Source: Dactylosporangium siamense
GTDB taxonomy: Bacteria > Actinomycetota > Actinomycetes > Mycobacteriales > Micromonosporaceae
Reading direction: 5' to 3'
Assembly: GCF_016862795.1 (NCBI RefSeq)
Contig: NZ_BONQ01000077.1
Location: 1 to 64,000, forward strand
Length of the DNA: 64,000 nucleotides
Part shown: one piece after another, positions 43,667 to 53,408 of the stretch
How positions within the stretch are numbered: the first letter of the stretch is position 1
Layout of the letters: each line of letters begins with the position of its first letter
Notes under the pieces: generated by a model
Told to the model about the DNA's origin: nothing
Database searches by the model: none
Seen by the model: the letters and a program-made list of their open reading frames with translations, nothing else
Position numbers and translations under genes: made by a program

Positions 43667-46600
43667 CTGGCGTTGAGACTGGGACGGTGCAGAGCCTCGA
43701 ACGTCTGCAGGGCTATCTCGACGACGCCTTCTTGCGCTACTACGAGACGGCATATGAGTTGCGTGAGGACGCCATCAGCCAGGAGCGACGAGCCCTGCTA
43801 CGGACGACGGGCACTGTGTTCGCCGAGCCTTTCCTCGAACTCATGCCGAGTTATCCGGACTCCACGCTGACGCTTGAGGAGATCTTCGATGGGCTTGGCG
43901 TGCCGGAGGGCGCCGGGTTGGTGGTCTCTGGGTTGCTGCCCCGCCGTCATCCCTGGAGCCATCAGGAGGAGGCACTACGCCTGTCGATGGCGGGCAACGA
44001 CGTCATTGTGGGCACAGGCACCGGCTCTGGCAAGACCGAGTCGTTCCTGCTTCCAGTTCTCGCCCAGCTGGTGCAGGAGTCCCGACAATGGACGGCCCAG
44101 ACCTCGTCGGCAACCGCGAACACGCACGGCTGGTGGCGAGCGCAAGGCCCCTTCCGCGCACAGCGAGATGGCGAGACCGGGCGGTTGCCCGGTATCCGGG
44201 CCATGCTGCTGTATCCGATGAACGCACTCGTCGAGGACCAGATGGTGAGGCTCCGTGCCGCGCTGGACTCGTCGCCGGCCCGCGCCTGGTTTGCCGCCAA
44301 CCGACCTGGGCACCGCTTCTACTTCGGCCGCTACACCGGCAGGTCCCCGTTGCCAGGCACGATGCAGACGGCCTCGGCTGACAAGGTGGAACGGCTCCGC
44401 CAGCTGATGCGCAGCGCCGAGCAGCGCCACAGTCGGCTGCTCAACGACATCAGTGTCGGAAAGACCAAGGAGGGCGCGCGGTTCTTCCTGCCTGCAATGG
44501 ACGGCGCGGAGATGCGATCCAGGTGGGACATGCAGCAAGCCGCCCCGGACATTCTCATCACCAACTACAGCATGCTGTCCATCGCGTTGTCCCGAGACGA
44601 CGAGGCGCCGATGATCGCAGCGACACGGCGCTGGCTGGAAGCGTCCACGTCGCATGTGTTCACGCTGGTAGTCGACGAGCTGCACATGTACCGAGGGACA
44701 GCGGGCACGGAGGTCGCCTACCTTCTGCGACGGCTCATGATGGCTCTTGGTCTGGACTGTCGGCCGCAGCAGCTCCGAGTGATCGGTACGTCAGCCAGCA
44801 TCCAGGACGACGGCGAGGGCCGTGCGTTCCTAAGCGAGTTCTTCGCCCGCCCGGCCAGCACCGCGGTGCGATTCGTCCACGCTCCCCCGTCGACACCATC
44901 CGGGGCAGACGACCTCAGCCATCTGGCCCATGACCTGCAGACAGAGAACCTTTCGCCGTCGATGCTGCCGCAGGACGGCACACTGCGGCGAGCGTTCATG
45001 CTCGCGTTAACCGGCGCTGACGGGTTTCGGCCACGGTCGGTTGGCATAGTGGCGGGCAAGCTGTTCCCGAACTTGCCGGCAGAGCAGGGCCGCCATGCAT
45101 TGGATGCGTTAACCGTGCTTGTCGGCAGGCAACCGGAGCCTCCAGTACGACTTCGCGGGCACATGTTCATCCGGACCCTTCAGGGGATGTGGGCATGCTG
45201 TGACCCAGCCTGCGCCCGGCTCGACCCGCAGTACAGCTCGCCGACGCGGAAGATCGGCAAGCTGTACACCACGCCTCGGTTCGCCTGCGACTGCGGAGCC
45301 CGCGTTCTGGAGCTTCTGTACTGCCAGTCCTGCGGCGAATGCATGCTGGGCGGCTACGTCGCCAGGTCCGGTACCCGCGAGTTCCTGGTCTCGACGATTG
45401 CGTCATTGGACGAGCTGCCCGACCGGGTGATCGGCGGACGCAACCCCGCCGGCTACCGGATGTACTGGCCAACCGATCGAGTGCCTGTCGTCGCCAACCC
45501 TTGGAGCCGGACCGGGACAAAGCTGCCCACCGACGCGACGGCACCTCAGTACCGCATGAAGTTCGCCAAGGCAGTGCTCCGGCCAGGAACCGGCCAGCTC
45601 ACGACCGGAGGCCGCCAGCAGCCGACCGGCTACGTCTATCACCTCGCCACCAGTACCAGCGGTGCGGAGAACCGCATGCCGGCGATGCCGACCCAGTGCC
45701 CCTCATGCGGAGACGACTGGGAGTGGATCCAGAAAGGCAAGGTCGAGGAGGCTGCTCGGTCCCGCTCGTCGATCCGGACACAGGGCGTTGGCTTCGACCG
45801 TGCGAACCAGGTGCTCACCGGAGCCCTCAAACGGCGTCTCGACTCCCGGCTGGTGGTCTTCTCCGACAGCCGTCAAGGCGCCGCTCGGGTCAGCGCCAAC
45901 CTCGAGCTGGCCCACTACCTCGACCTCGTCCGCGCGCTCGTAATCGCCACCCTCACTGAGATGTCCGCCGACGGCGCGCTACTGGACAAGCTTCTGCATC
46001 ACGGAGACCGCAGCCCCGAGGCGCTGGCGGCTGTCGTGCGGTTGCGATCGGTCAACGAGGCCGCCGCAATGGCCGTCTACAAACGCATGGCAGGCGCACC
46101 GACCGACGACGGTGACAACGACGCTATCCAAGCCGGCCTGGCCGCCATCGGCGGCAAACCTAGCCTCATCGACTTTGTCAATCAGGTCGAGCCACGCCTG
46201 CTCGCGCTCGGGGTCAACCCTGGCGGTCCCGCCCCTAGCCTCCAGCAGACCAAGGCCAGCACGCGCTGGACCCAGCTGTTCACCTGGACGACAAGCCCCG
46301 TCAGGGACCGAGCCTCACTGGTCGACAGCGACGGGCGGGCGTTGCTGCAGGCGATTCGGGACAAGCTCAGCGAACAGGTCGTGCGCACGGTGTTCGCGGG
46401 TGGCGACCGCGACGTCGAGTCCATCGGTGTCGCCCATGCAACCGCGGCCGCCCCAGTCACACTTCCTTCACTGACTCCGGAGGCCGCGTATGAGTTCACA
46501 TGCTCTGTCCTGCGCCTGCTCGGCCGGAAGCGTCGCCTGCCGTGGACCAGTGACCAGGTCGCCAACTGGCCGCGCGTTGTACGTGAGTATGCCGAGGCCG

Positions 46601-49035
46601 TGGCCGTCCACAACAAGTGCGATCGCAACGGCGACGGCCTCCTCGCAGCGCTTGGGGAGCGGGTCGGCGTCGGCCCCGGAAGCGGGTTCCGGGTCGCTCC
46701 AAGCCAAGTCTGTCTCACCCAGGTGGACGGTGCCCAGTTCTGGCGCTGCGGCGTCTGCCGCACCAAACACCTGCACCGCAGCGCCGGGGTCTGCGTCACC
46801 TGCGCTGGCAGGCTCGTCGACACACCGACCGACGTCGGGCCGATAGCCAACGACTACTACGCCTGGCTCGCCACCGAGGACGGGGGCGCCTATCGGATGC
46901 ACTGCGAGGAGCTCACCGGACAGACCGATCCCCTCGAAGGCCAGAAACGGCAGGCCCGATTCCAGGCAGTGTTCATCGACGACGACGAAGAAGAGCTAGT
47001 CGACGAGATCGACATCCTGTCCGTCACGACCACCATGGAAGCAGGCGTTGACGTCGGTGCGCTTCGCGGCGTAGTCATGGCGAACATGCCTCCGCAGCGG
47101 TTCAACTATCAGCAGCGGGTCGGCCGTGCGGGTAGGCGAAGTGAGCACCTCGCCGTTGCCTTGACCGTCTGCCGCGGGGCTCGCAGCCACGACGAGCACT
47201 ACTTCGCCAATCCCTCGGCCATAACTGGCGACGTCCCGCCTCAGCCCTTCCTCGACATGCGTTCAGTGCCGATCCTGAGGCGCGCGTTCGCTGCCGAGGT
47301 GCTGACGAGGGTTTTCCGAGCTGCCGCCCGCGACCTGCCCGGCTTCGTAGGTGGCAGGAGCGTCCACGGTCAGTTCGGCGCAGTTGTTGATCTGATCGAC
47401 GACGTCGACCTGCGGTCATATGTCGCGAAGGCACTGACCAACGGGCACGACGAGTGGAGCCGGATCGCGCAGGCGCTGCTCACCGCAACAAAGATGGTCG
47501 ACCTCGACGCGGCCGCGCTCACCTTATGGGCTGTCACCGACCTTGCCGACAAGGTGCTCGCCGTCGCTGCCGCAGCCGCTGCCCGCGTCCCCGATCTGTC
47601 GGAGGCGCTGGCCCAGGCCGGGGTCCTGCCGATGTTCGGCTTCCCCACCCAGGTACGTCTGCTCTATACGAAACACCCACAGCCGTGGCAGGAGGCGAAC
47701 ACCCTCGACCGTGACGCCGACATCGCCATCTCCGAGTTCGCGCCTGGCACAGAACTGGTAAAGGACAAGGCTGTCCACACCGCCGTCGGGGTCGTCGACT
47801 ACGTCCAGCTCCACAGCGGTACCTGGGTCGAGGGGCCGGACCCTCTCGGCCCGCGCAGCCGCGCCGGGCTGTGTCGCGCCTGTCTCAGCGTGACGTACCG
47901 GGATGTGGACGTCTGCCCCAACTGCAGTCGCGGTACCCCGGATTTCACACAGGTCGAGTTGGCCGAGCCGGTCGGCTACAGGACCTCCTATCGTTCTCGA
48001 GACTATGAGCAGCTCGGAGAGCCCACCGCCGCAGCAGCACAGCCGCGGCTGTCGATGGAGGCTATTGACGAACAGCCACGCGACGGCAATGCCTTGATCC
48101 GATCTGCGGTCGGCGAGATTCTGGCCGTGAACGACAACTATGGCCGTCTCTTCGCGTTCACCCAGGCTGCGCGCGTTTATAAAGGCAGCAGCCTGCCTGC
48201 ACCCGGCCTCATCGAGGCGGACATTCTGACCGACAACATCCGTCAGGAGCGCGCTGGTCTCTGGGGTCACACCCCAGCTGGCTCGGCAGCTGGGGCACTC
48301 GCTATCGCCGCGCGCCGGCGCACTGACGTCCTTGTCGTTGGTCTGCGTGACATCGAGCCAGGTCTGCAGCTCAGCCCTGTCACACCATCCGGCCGTGGGG
48401 CCTGGGCATCGCTCGGATACCTTCTGCGCGACACCGCGGCCAAGTGGCTCGATATTGGTCCCAATGAGATCGAGATCGGCGTCCACCCGCGCCTCCGGTC
48501 CGACATTCTTGTCGGTGAGGTATTCATCGCCGACAGCCTTGAGAACGGCGCCGGCTATGCGTCGCGCCTTGCGGAGAAGTTCGAGGTGCTGCTCGACGAG
48601 GCCGACGAGCACACGGAACGCCTCCGTCACCACAATGTGGAGCCATGTGACTCGAGCTGTCATGCCTGTCTGCGGGACTACGGCAACCGGGCGTGGCATC
48701 CGCTGCTTGACTGGCGCCTCGCCATCGACCTGCTGGACCTGCTCCGAGGCCGGCAGCTGGACGTCAACCGCCAAGAGCAACGCGACATCATCGCGGCCCG
48801 CAGCTTCGCCAAGGACTTCAAGTTCACCGTGAGTACCGAAGCAGGCGTGCCAGTCATCGCTGGTAGGCCGGACAGACACCTTGCCGTGTTCCACCCGTTC
48901 GAGAATCTTGCAGTCGGCAGCACTAGCCCGCGGGTGGCGTCGGTCCGGGCTGCCTACCCGAACGTGCTCTGCACCTCGTCCTTCGAGCTGCTCCGCCGTC
49001 CCGGTCTGCTGGTTGGTGACCTGATGGCGCCGTGA
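43663..49035 (+). CDS. 1790-residue DEAD/DEAH helicase with C-terminal MZB/DUF1998 domain (DruE-like)
   Basis: A giant superfamily-2 helicase. Q-motif-like HPWSHQEEAL precedes Walker A GTGTGSGKT (117-125); ITNYSMLSIAL and DELH (338-341) follow, then VIGTSASI as motif III. Two cysteine clusters (CCDPAC...CDCG...CQSCGECML around 505-565 and CPSCGDDW near 685) and a third (CGVC...CVTC near 1030) suggest zinc sites inserted between the motor lobes. Lobe two has SRLVVFSDSRQGAARVS, TTTMEAGVDVGALRG and FNYQQRVGRAGRRSE (about 1150). The C-terminus has CDSSCHACLRDYGN (about 1662-1675), the four-cysteine MZB/DUF1998 signature. Such size and domain order are typical of Druantia DruE. Coupled to the upstream gene by ATGA. 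Confidence 0.93.
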   Translation: MTGVETGTVQSLERLQGYLDDAFLRYYETAYELREDAISQERRALLRTTGTVFAEPFLELMPSYPDSTLTLEEIFDGLGVPEGAGLVVSGLLPRRHPWSHQEEALRLSMAGNDVIVGTGTGSGKTESFLLPVLAQLVQESRQWTAQTSSATANTHGWWRAQGPFRAQRDGETGRLPGIRAMLLYPMNALVEDQMVRLRAALDSSPARAWFAANRPGHRFYFGRYTGRSPLPGTMQTASADKVERLRQLMRSAEQRHSRLLNDISVGKTKEGARFFLPAMDGAEMRSRWDMQQAAPDILITNYSMLSIALSRDDEAPMIAATRRWLEASTSHVFTLVVDELHMYRGTAGTEVAYLLRRLMMALGLDCRPQQLRVIGTSASIQDDGEGRAFLSEFFARPASTAVRFVHAPPSTPSGADDLSHLAHDLQTENLSPSMLPQDGTLRRAFMLALTGADGFRPRSVGIVAGKLFPNLPAEQGRHALDALTVLVGRQPEPPVRLRGHMFIRTLQGMWACCDPACARLDPQYSSPTRKIGKLYTTPRFACDCGARVLELLYCQSCGECMLGGYVARSGTREFLVSTIASLDELPDRVIGGRNPAGYRMYWPTDRVPVVANPWSRTGTKLPTDATAPQYRMKFAKAVLRPGTGQLTTGGRQQPTGYVYHLATSTSGAENRMPAMPTQCPSCGDDWEWIQKGKVEEAARSRSSIRTQGVGFDRANQVLTGALKRRLDSRLVVFSDSRQGAARVSANLELAHYLDLVRALVIATLTEMSADGALLDKLLHHGDRSPEALAAVVRLRSVNEAAAMAVYKRMAGAPTDDGDNDAIQAGLAAIGGKPSLIDFVNQVEPRLLALGVNPGGPAPSLQQTKASTRWTQLFTWTTSPVRDRASLVDSDGRALLQAIRDKLSEQVVRTVFAGGDRDVESIGVAHATAAAPVTLPSLTPEAAYEFTCSVLRLLGRKRRLPWTSDQVANWPRVVREYAEAVAVHNKCDRNGDGLLAALGERVGVGPGSGFRVAPSQVCLTQVDGAQFWRCGVCRTKHLHRSAGVCVTCAGRLVDTPTDVGPIANDYYAWLATEDGGAYRMHCEELTGQTDPLEGQKRQARFQAVFIDDDEEELVDEIDILSVTTTMEAGVDVGALRGVVMANMPPQRFNYQQRVGRAGRRSEHLAVALTVCRGARSHDEHYFANPSAITGDVPPQPFLDMRSVPILRRAFAAEVLTRVFRAAARDLPGFVGGRSVHGQFGAVVDLIDDVDLRSYVAKALTNGHDEWSRIAQALLTATKMVDLDAAALTLWAVTDLADKVLAVAAAAAARVPDLSEALAQAGVLPMFGFPTQVRLLYTKHPQPWQEANTLDRDADIAISEFAPGTELVKDKAVHTAVGVVDYVQLHSGTWVEGPDPLGPRSRAGLCRACLSVTYRDVDVCPNCSRGTPDFTQVELAEPVGYRTSYRSRDYEQLGEPTAAAAQPRLSMEAIDEQPRDGNALIRSAVGEILAVNDNYGRLFAFTQAARVYKGSSLPAPGLIEADILTDNIRQERAGLWGHTPAGSAAGALAIAARRRTDVLVVGLRDIEPGLQLSPVTPSGRGAWASLGYLLRDTAAKWLDIGPNEIEIGVHPRLRSDILVGEVFIADSLENGAGYASRLAEKFEVLLDEADEHTERLRHHNVEPCDSSCHACLRDYGNRAWHPLLDWRLAIDLLDLLRGRQLDVNRQEQRDIIAARSFAKDFKFTVSTEAGVPVIAGRPDRHLAVFHPFENLAVGSTSPRVASVRAAYPNVLCTSSFELLRRPGLLVGDLMAP

Positions 49036-49150
49036 CGGAACGCGACACGGCATGACCGACGCTACATTCGTGGCACAGTGCCGCTGCGAGCGTTGGGAAA
49101 GGGCGACCATATTCGATCTAATGGATCCGGTTCGTTGGCATACTGTGTAG

Positions 49151-50914
49151 ATGGACGCTGATATCTCAGTTCCAGAGGACGCGGGCTCGGAACCTGCGGT
49201 CGCATCGGCTGCTGGTGTGGTCGCGTTGGCGGTTGATTCGCTGTCTGACGCGGATCCGCAGGCTGTCGCGATTGGCGAGCGTTACTGGACCTTTGATGGC
49301 GTCGACGACACCGTCGATCCGCCTCGGCCGCGGTGGCGGGAGAAGTCGAGCGCGTTGAGCGCGGCGGCCGGCGTTGGCAACGGCCGGGTGTACCTGGTTG
49401 CAGCAGCCGGTGTCCGCGCCGTCGTGCCGACCCTGCAGTGCCCGACGTGCGACGGTCCGCTCTCGCTGCGATCCCGGCTGAACTTCGAGAAGCTGCTTGC
49501 CGGCAGGCAGGCCGTGCCGTGCATCGACTGCGATGCTGGGGTCCTGGACGCGGTCAATCGTGAGGCGAACCCCGCGGCGATCGAACGCCGGCGGGCCGTT
49601 CAGGTCAAAGAGCGCCGCCGCGGTGTACTGGTTGACGCGCGGACGGCCTGGCAGGCGGCGCAGGTGGCGCACCTGTCGCAGGAGCTTGAGGTCCGACTCG
49701 ACCCGGACCCCGATTGGTCCAAGGTCACCGCCTCGGTGGGTACGGAGGTCGCAGCGCTGGCCGTCATCAGGCACGCCCCGAAGGTGACGCCGATTCCTCC
49801 GTTGAGCGGGTGGGCCGTACCGCTGGGAGCGACGCCTGATCGAGGTAACGAATTGGTGCTCGACTGCTTCGATGCGGACCTGCTGCTGATTCACCCTGGC
49901 TCGCCGGTGTCGGCGTTCACCTGGAACACCACGTTCGAGGCCGCGGCTGCGGCTGAGGAACTGCCGGCGCCGGCGTGGGAACAGTTCTATCCGGCGTACG
50001 TCAGTTGGTACGTGCCGACAGGGCCATCGCTCGGGACGGCCGCTGAGCAGCTCGACGCGCATCTGCTGCGTCGCCTGCGTCTGTCGACGGTCAGCCGCCG
50101 CCGGCGCGAGGAGTTCCTCGACCTGGTCGTCGAGGTGATTGCGGAGGAGACGCTTCGCTACTTCAGGTTTCAGTTGGAGAGGCACAACCTGCCGAACGTG
50201 GCCGCGAATCACGATGCTCGGTTGTCCGACGCCGCGCGGCGGTTGGCGGGTGTGCGGTCGTTGGCGGAGACGTACAACACCGCCTGGACGATGGTGCGCG
50301 CTGCGGCCGCTACGGCGCAGGCGAAGCCGAGCGCCCCGAAGGCCAACATGACCGCCCATGCGGTCAACCTGTTCGAGGCGAAGGCGCAGGAGTTGGCCGC
50401 CGACCTGGATCTGGTCGTCAAGCCCTTCAACGAGGACTCCGCAGTGCCGCTGTCAGCAATGACCAGGACCGTGTTCCTCACCCTGCTCGACAGCAGCATG
50501 CTGGGGACCAGCCGCGCCGCCGCCGAGGCGATCCTCGACGCGCAGGCTGCTGAGACTGAGATCCAAGATGAGCTGGACGTCGGCTTCACCGAGATGATGC
50601 GTACGGTCCTCCGCACGGGAACCGAAGGCGATCCGCACGCGGTGTACGCCGCCCTCGGCCGCGAGAGTGCGAACAGCGACCCGGTCATCGCAGCTGCGGC
50701 GACGAAGCTGATCGACATGATCGAAGACCTCAGGATTGCCACGCGCGGCCTGCATACGGCGCTGGCCGGTGCGGTGAGCGCCTGCCGCCTGCTGACCGTC
50801 CGGGTGACCGTGCCTGATCTTTGGTGGGGTGGGACCGCGCCGGTGAAGCAGCCCGTCGGGGTCTACCTTGCTGAACTCATGCGCCAGGAAGCGGAGCGGC
50901 AACAGCCGGATTAG
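49151..50914 (+). CDS. Zinc-ribbon protein, third gene of the large helicase operon
   Basis: A 587-residue soluble protein 115 bases after the helicase, same strand. Residues about 95-140 carry a zinc ribbon (CPTCDGPL ... CIDCDAG) with a 29-residue loop. The rest is alpha-helical and rich in Ala, Arg and Glu, with a long helix-rich C-terminal half (RRRREEFLDLVVEVIAEETLRYFRFQLE; AAEAILDAQAAETEIQDELD) that could form a coiled coil. No catalytic motif is recognised. Co-direction and short spacing make it a candidate accessory or sensor subunit, but a weak promoter-like TACTGT just before its start could give separate expression. Confidence 0.75.
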   Translation: MDADISVPEDAGSEPAVASAAGVVALAVDSLSDADPQAVAIGERYWTFDGVDDTVDPPRPRWREKSSALSAAAGVGNGRVYLVAAAGVRAVVPTLQCPTCDGPLSLRSRLNFEKLLAGRQAVPCIDCDAGVLDAVNREANPAAIERRRAVQVKERRRGVLVDARTAWQAAQVAHLSQELEVRLDPDPDWSKVTASVGTEVAALAVIRHAPKVTPIPPLSGWAVPLGATPDRGNELVLDCFDADLLLIHPGSPVSAFTWNTTFEAAAAAEELPAPAWEQFYPAYVSWYVPTGPSLGTAAEQLDAHLLRRLRLSTVSRRRREEFLDLVVEVIAEETLRYFRFQLERHNLPNVAANHDARLSDAARRLAGVRSLAETYNTAWTMVRAAAATAQAKPSAPKANMTAHAVNLFEAKAQELAADLDLVVKPFNEDSAVPLSAMTRTVFLTLLDSSMLGTSRAAAEAILDAQAAETEIQDELDVGFTEMMRTVLRTGTEGDPHAVYAALGRESANSDPVIAAAATKLIDMIEDLRIATRGLHTALAGAVSACRLLTVRVTVPDLWWGGTAPVKQPVGVYLAELMRQEAERQQPD

Positions 50915-50929
50915 TGCCGTACCGAACCG

Positions 50930-51235
50930 TCAGGCGTCGACCAGTTCGGCGAGGGCGCGGCATGCGGCGTCTGCCGCGGCGCTCGGTAGCAGCAGCTCTC
51001 GGCCGGCCAGCGGCTCGGTCAGGTGCCACGGCTGGCCGTCGGACAGCTGCAGCATCGACAGCTCGATGTGTTCGTGGCTGCCGTCGGGGTCTGCGATTTT
51101 GGAGATGAAGAGGTTGATGGCCGGGTCGTCGGTCTTGACGACCAGCGGTTCGGAGCGGTGGTACTCGTCTGCGCCGGGCAGGTAGGCGGTGCACACGCGA
51201 CGCGCGCACCAGTCCGGATGGGTTTGAGCGTTCAT
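50930..51235 (-). CDS. DUF6907-family small protein
   Basis: A 101-residue protein with HPDWCARRVCTAYL at the N-terminus and LVVKTDDPAINLFISKIADPDG / IELSMLQLSDGQPWHLTEPLAGREL, matching the actinobacterial DUF6907 family, whose members sit beside XRE/DUF397 regulatory genes. Two cysteines near the N-terminus may bind metal. Function unknown. It converges with the zinc-ribbon gene (15-base gap). Confidence 0.8.
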   Translation of the reverse strand: MNAQTHPDWCARRVCTAYLPGADEYHRSEPLVVKTDDPAINLFISKIADPDGSHEHIELSMLQLSDGQPWHLTEPLAGRELLLPSAAADAACRALAELVDA

Positions 51236-51304
51236 GCTTCTCCCTGGGTGTAACGGTTGCCCGTGAGCCCGACCTCGTCGAGGCTGCCCTTCGGGCCTTC
51301 CTGA

Positions 51305-51577
51305 CTACGCCTGAGTCTTTGGTTCGTGCAGCTCGCGCAGGAGTCCTGCGTAGCGGTCGGCGGTGGCGCTCAGCTTCGCGGTGGCGTCGATTGCCGCTTG
51401 GAGGGCGTGACCGCCGAGCCCGAACTCCAGGACGACGACGGTATCTCCGTCGCGGAGTACCAGCACTGGGTCACCGTCCTCGTCGATCGCCAGGTACGGC
51501 TCCAGCGACCGCAGGTCCAGGTCGTAGTCCGCTTGTGGCGCGGGTGGCAGCGCGCTGATCGTGGTCGGGGCCGTCAT
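51305..51577 (-). CDS. Small acidic protein of the regulatory cluster
   Basis: A 90-residue acidic protein: YDLDLRSLEPYLAIDEDGDPVLVLRDGDTVVVLEFGLGG gives beta strands, followed by a helix (ALQAAIDATAKLSATADRYAGLLREL). The start at 51577 is preferred over 51583 because its ATG overlaps the stop of the preceding gene (ATGA) and sits nine bases after GGAGG. Function unknown; probably part of the DUF6907/XRE/DUF397 set. Confidence 0.7.
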   Translation of the reverse strand: MTAPTTISALPPAPQADYDLDLRSLEPYLAIDEDGDPVLVLRDGDTVVVLEFGLGGHALQAAIDATAKLSATADRYAGLLRELHEPKTQA

Positions 51578-51783
51578 GACCATTTGCCTCCGTTCGCGCG
51601 CCAAACGCCGCCGCGAGTCAGGAGCGGGAGTTCTCGAAAGCGGTGCGTCGGGGCGTTCCAGCCGGGCGTCGGAACGGCTCGGTTGTGCAGTTCGCCGGTC
51701 GGGGTGGAGTCGCAGCACGGCCAATCGCCGCCACACCAGCACCGAGCACGCAGCCACCACCAGCGTTTCATCCGTACATGCAT
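51574..51783 (-). CDS. Small Trp/Cys-rich protein
   Basis: A 69-residue protein starting at ATG 51783, five bases after GGGAGG, and ending in an ATGA overlap with the next gene. The sequence is unusual: MKRWWWLRARCWCGGDWPC has five tryptophans and three cysteines within 20 residues, then NAPTH and a tail LLTRGGVWRANGGKWS. Similar short proteins with a WNxPT core and an LLTxGxxWRxNGG tail occur in Micromonosporaceae, from memory. Function unknown. Confidence 0.55.
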   Translation of the reverse strand: MHVRMKRWWWLRARCWCGGDWPCCDSTPTGELHNRAVPTPGWNAPTHRFRELPLLTRGGVWRANGGKWS

Positions 51784-51902
51784 GATCGCCTCCCGCACCG
51801 ATCGACAGCGTCATAGGGCCATTGGATGAGATCGTGGTGCAGGTGCACAGGTCGATGCAATACTTCTGGATGAAAATCCCAACTACGGCCTTCGCTGTCC
51901 CA

Positions 51903-51927
51903 GTTTGAGTCGCTAGTTGTTTCAAAC
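51903..51927. promoter_or_regulatory. GTTTGA-N13-TCAAAC inverted repeat between divergent regulator genes
   Basis: Half-sites at 51903-51908 and 51922-51927 lie between the Trp/Cys-rich gene (minus) and the XRE regulator (plus); likely the operator of the XRE protein. Confidence 0.45.
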
Positions 51928-51969
51928 AGAACCGGCGAAGTGTCCGCATTGAGACAGGGAGGTAGGTCG

Positions 51970-52841
51970 GTGTCCAACCCGGCAGGCTCATCTGTGCCTC
52001 GGCGTCAGCTCGGCCGGCTATTGAAGGAGGCCCGCGAGAAGGTCGGCGTCACGGTTCCCGCAGCGGCATCAGAGATCGAGGTCGGCCGGTCGAAGATCTA
52101 CCGGATCGAAGCGGGCGAGGCGCCCCTGAAGAAAGTGGAGGTGCTTGCCCTCGCCCGGCTCTACGGCGTCGAAGCATCGATGACGGACGTCCTGGTTGCC
52201 CTCGCGGCGGAAACCAAGGCGCAAGGCTGGTGGGCAACCTTCGACGGCGCGATGCCCGACTGGTTCGAGCTGTACGTCAGCCTTGAGGCGGCAGCCAGCG
52301 AGCTGCGCCAGTACGAACCCGTGATCGTTCCCGGTCTGCTCCAGACCGAGGAGTACGCCGCCGCGCTCTTCCAGGCATTCCCAGAGAACACCGATGAGCA
52401 GGTTGCTCGCCTCACTGCCCTGCGGATGCAGCGGCAACGTCTGCTTGCACGCCGCGCTCCTCGCCCGCCCGCGTTGGACGTCATCCTCGACGAGGGGGTA
52501 CTCCGACGGCCTATCGCAGGCATGCAGGGCAGCTCCGGCGCCTTGCTGGGGCATCGGACGCCAAGAACGTGCACGTGCGGGTACTCCCGCTCACGGCGGG
52601 CCCGCACCGCGCGACGCAGAGCGGCCCGTTCGTGATCCTCGACTTTCAGGCAGAAGGACATCGGCCGGCAGAGCCGACCACGGTGTACAGCGAGGGTCTG
52701 ACTGGTGCCGTCTACCTCGATAAACAGGCCGAGGTTGAGACGTACGAGAGTGCGTGGAACACCTTGGACGACATGGTCCTCAGCGTGGAAGATTCGAGAG
52801 ACCTCATGAGTGCGCTCGCTAAGGAGTACGACGATGCATGA
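51970..52841 (+). pseudogene. XRE-family DUF5753 regulator, frameshifted
   Basis: The N-terminal part reads in frame from GTG 51970 (GGGAGG seven bases before): a helix-turn-helix (QLGRLLKEAREKVGVTVPAAASEIEVGRSKIYRIE) and the first half of DUF5753 (DWFELYVSLEAAASELRQYEPVIVPGLLQTEEYA). After VILDEGVLRRPIAGMQ (about 52525) homology continues in another frame as GQLRRLAGASDAKNVHVRVLPL and goes to the normal end at 52841 (DLMSALAKEYDDA). A one-base loss, probably within a deletion of about ten bases, explains the shift. Without it this would be a normal regulator of about 290 residues. It may instead be a sequencing error. The DUF397 partner follows and overlaps by eight bases. Confidence 0.8.
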
Positions 52842-53031
52842 CCTCACCGGCGCCCAATGGCGCAAGAGCACACGCAGCGGCGGCAACGGCGGCAACTGCG
52901 TCGAAGTGGCCGACAACCTGACGGGCGTCGTGGGGGTGCGGGACAGCAAGGACCCGGAAGGGCCGGTGCTCACCTTCGAACCCGCCGCCTTCGCAGCGTT
53001 CGTCGAGGGTTTGAAGGTCGACCGCATCTGA
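52834..53031 (+). CDS. DUF397 domain protein
   Basis: A 65-residue protein: MHDLTGAQWRKSTRSGGNGGNCVEVAD followed by VVGVRDSKDPEGPVLTFEPAAFAAFVEGLK, the full DUF397 pattern. These small proteins are encoded after XRE/DUF5753 regulators in actinomycetes and act as their partners or antagonists, BldB/AbaA-like. The start at 52834 has AAGGAG seven to eight bases upstream and overlaps the regulator's end. Intact even though the regulator is broken. Confidence 0.9.
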   Translation: MHDLTGAQWRKSTRSGGNGGNCVEVADNLTGVVGVRDSKDPEGPVLTFEPAAFAAFVEGLKVDRI

Positions 53032-53376
53032 CACGCTGACCGATCGCTAACGCGAACGCGTGGACCTCGTGTGACCGCGGCCAGCTGCTCGACGGCGAGA
53101 TCCAGTGGTTGCCTTTCCGTCTGGAGTCTGACGACGTGCGGCCATCCCGCGGCGTTCGACCGAGTTGCCAAAGCCGTCACGTGCCTGGATGAGCTCGTCG
53201 AGCTGCTCACGCAGGTCGCCTCGATCCCGGCTCACCATCCGCATCCTGCAGGGCCAGCGCACCGGACTGCGATGTTCCGCACCGCCACCCGAGACAACTC
53301 AAGACTTGGTCAACCCTGCGGCCGGAACAATCAGAACGTCGAAGGCGATAGCTACCGTCATCGATACGGGGGCTGA

Positions 53377-53408
53377 ACCACGGCATGGCTGCGATGCCAT
53401 GCCGTGGT
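53377..53408. terminator. Perfect 13-bp hairpin
   Basis: ACCACGGCATGGC (53377-53389) pairs exactly with 53396-53408 around a six-base loop, in the gene-free region 345 bases after the DUF397 gene. Terminator-like; could also be an element boundary. Confidence 0.6.
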
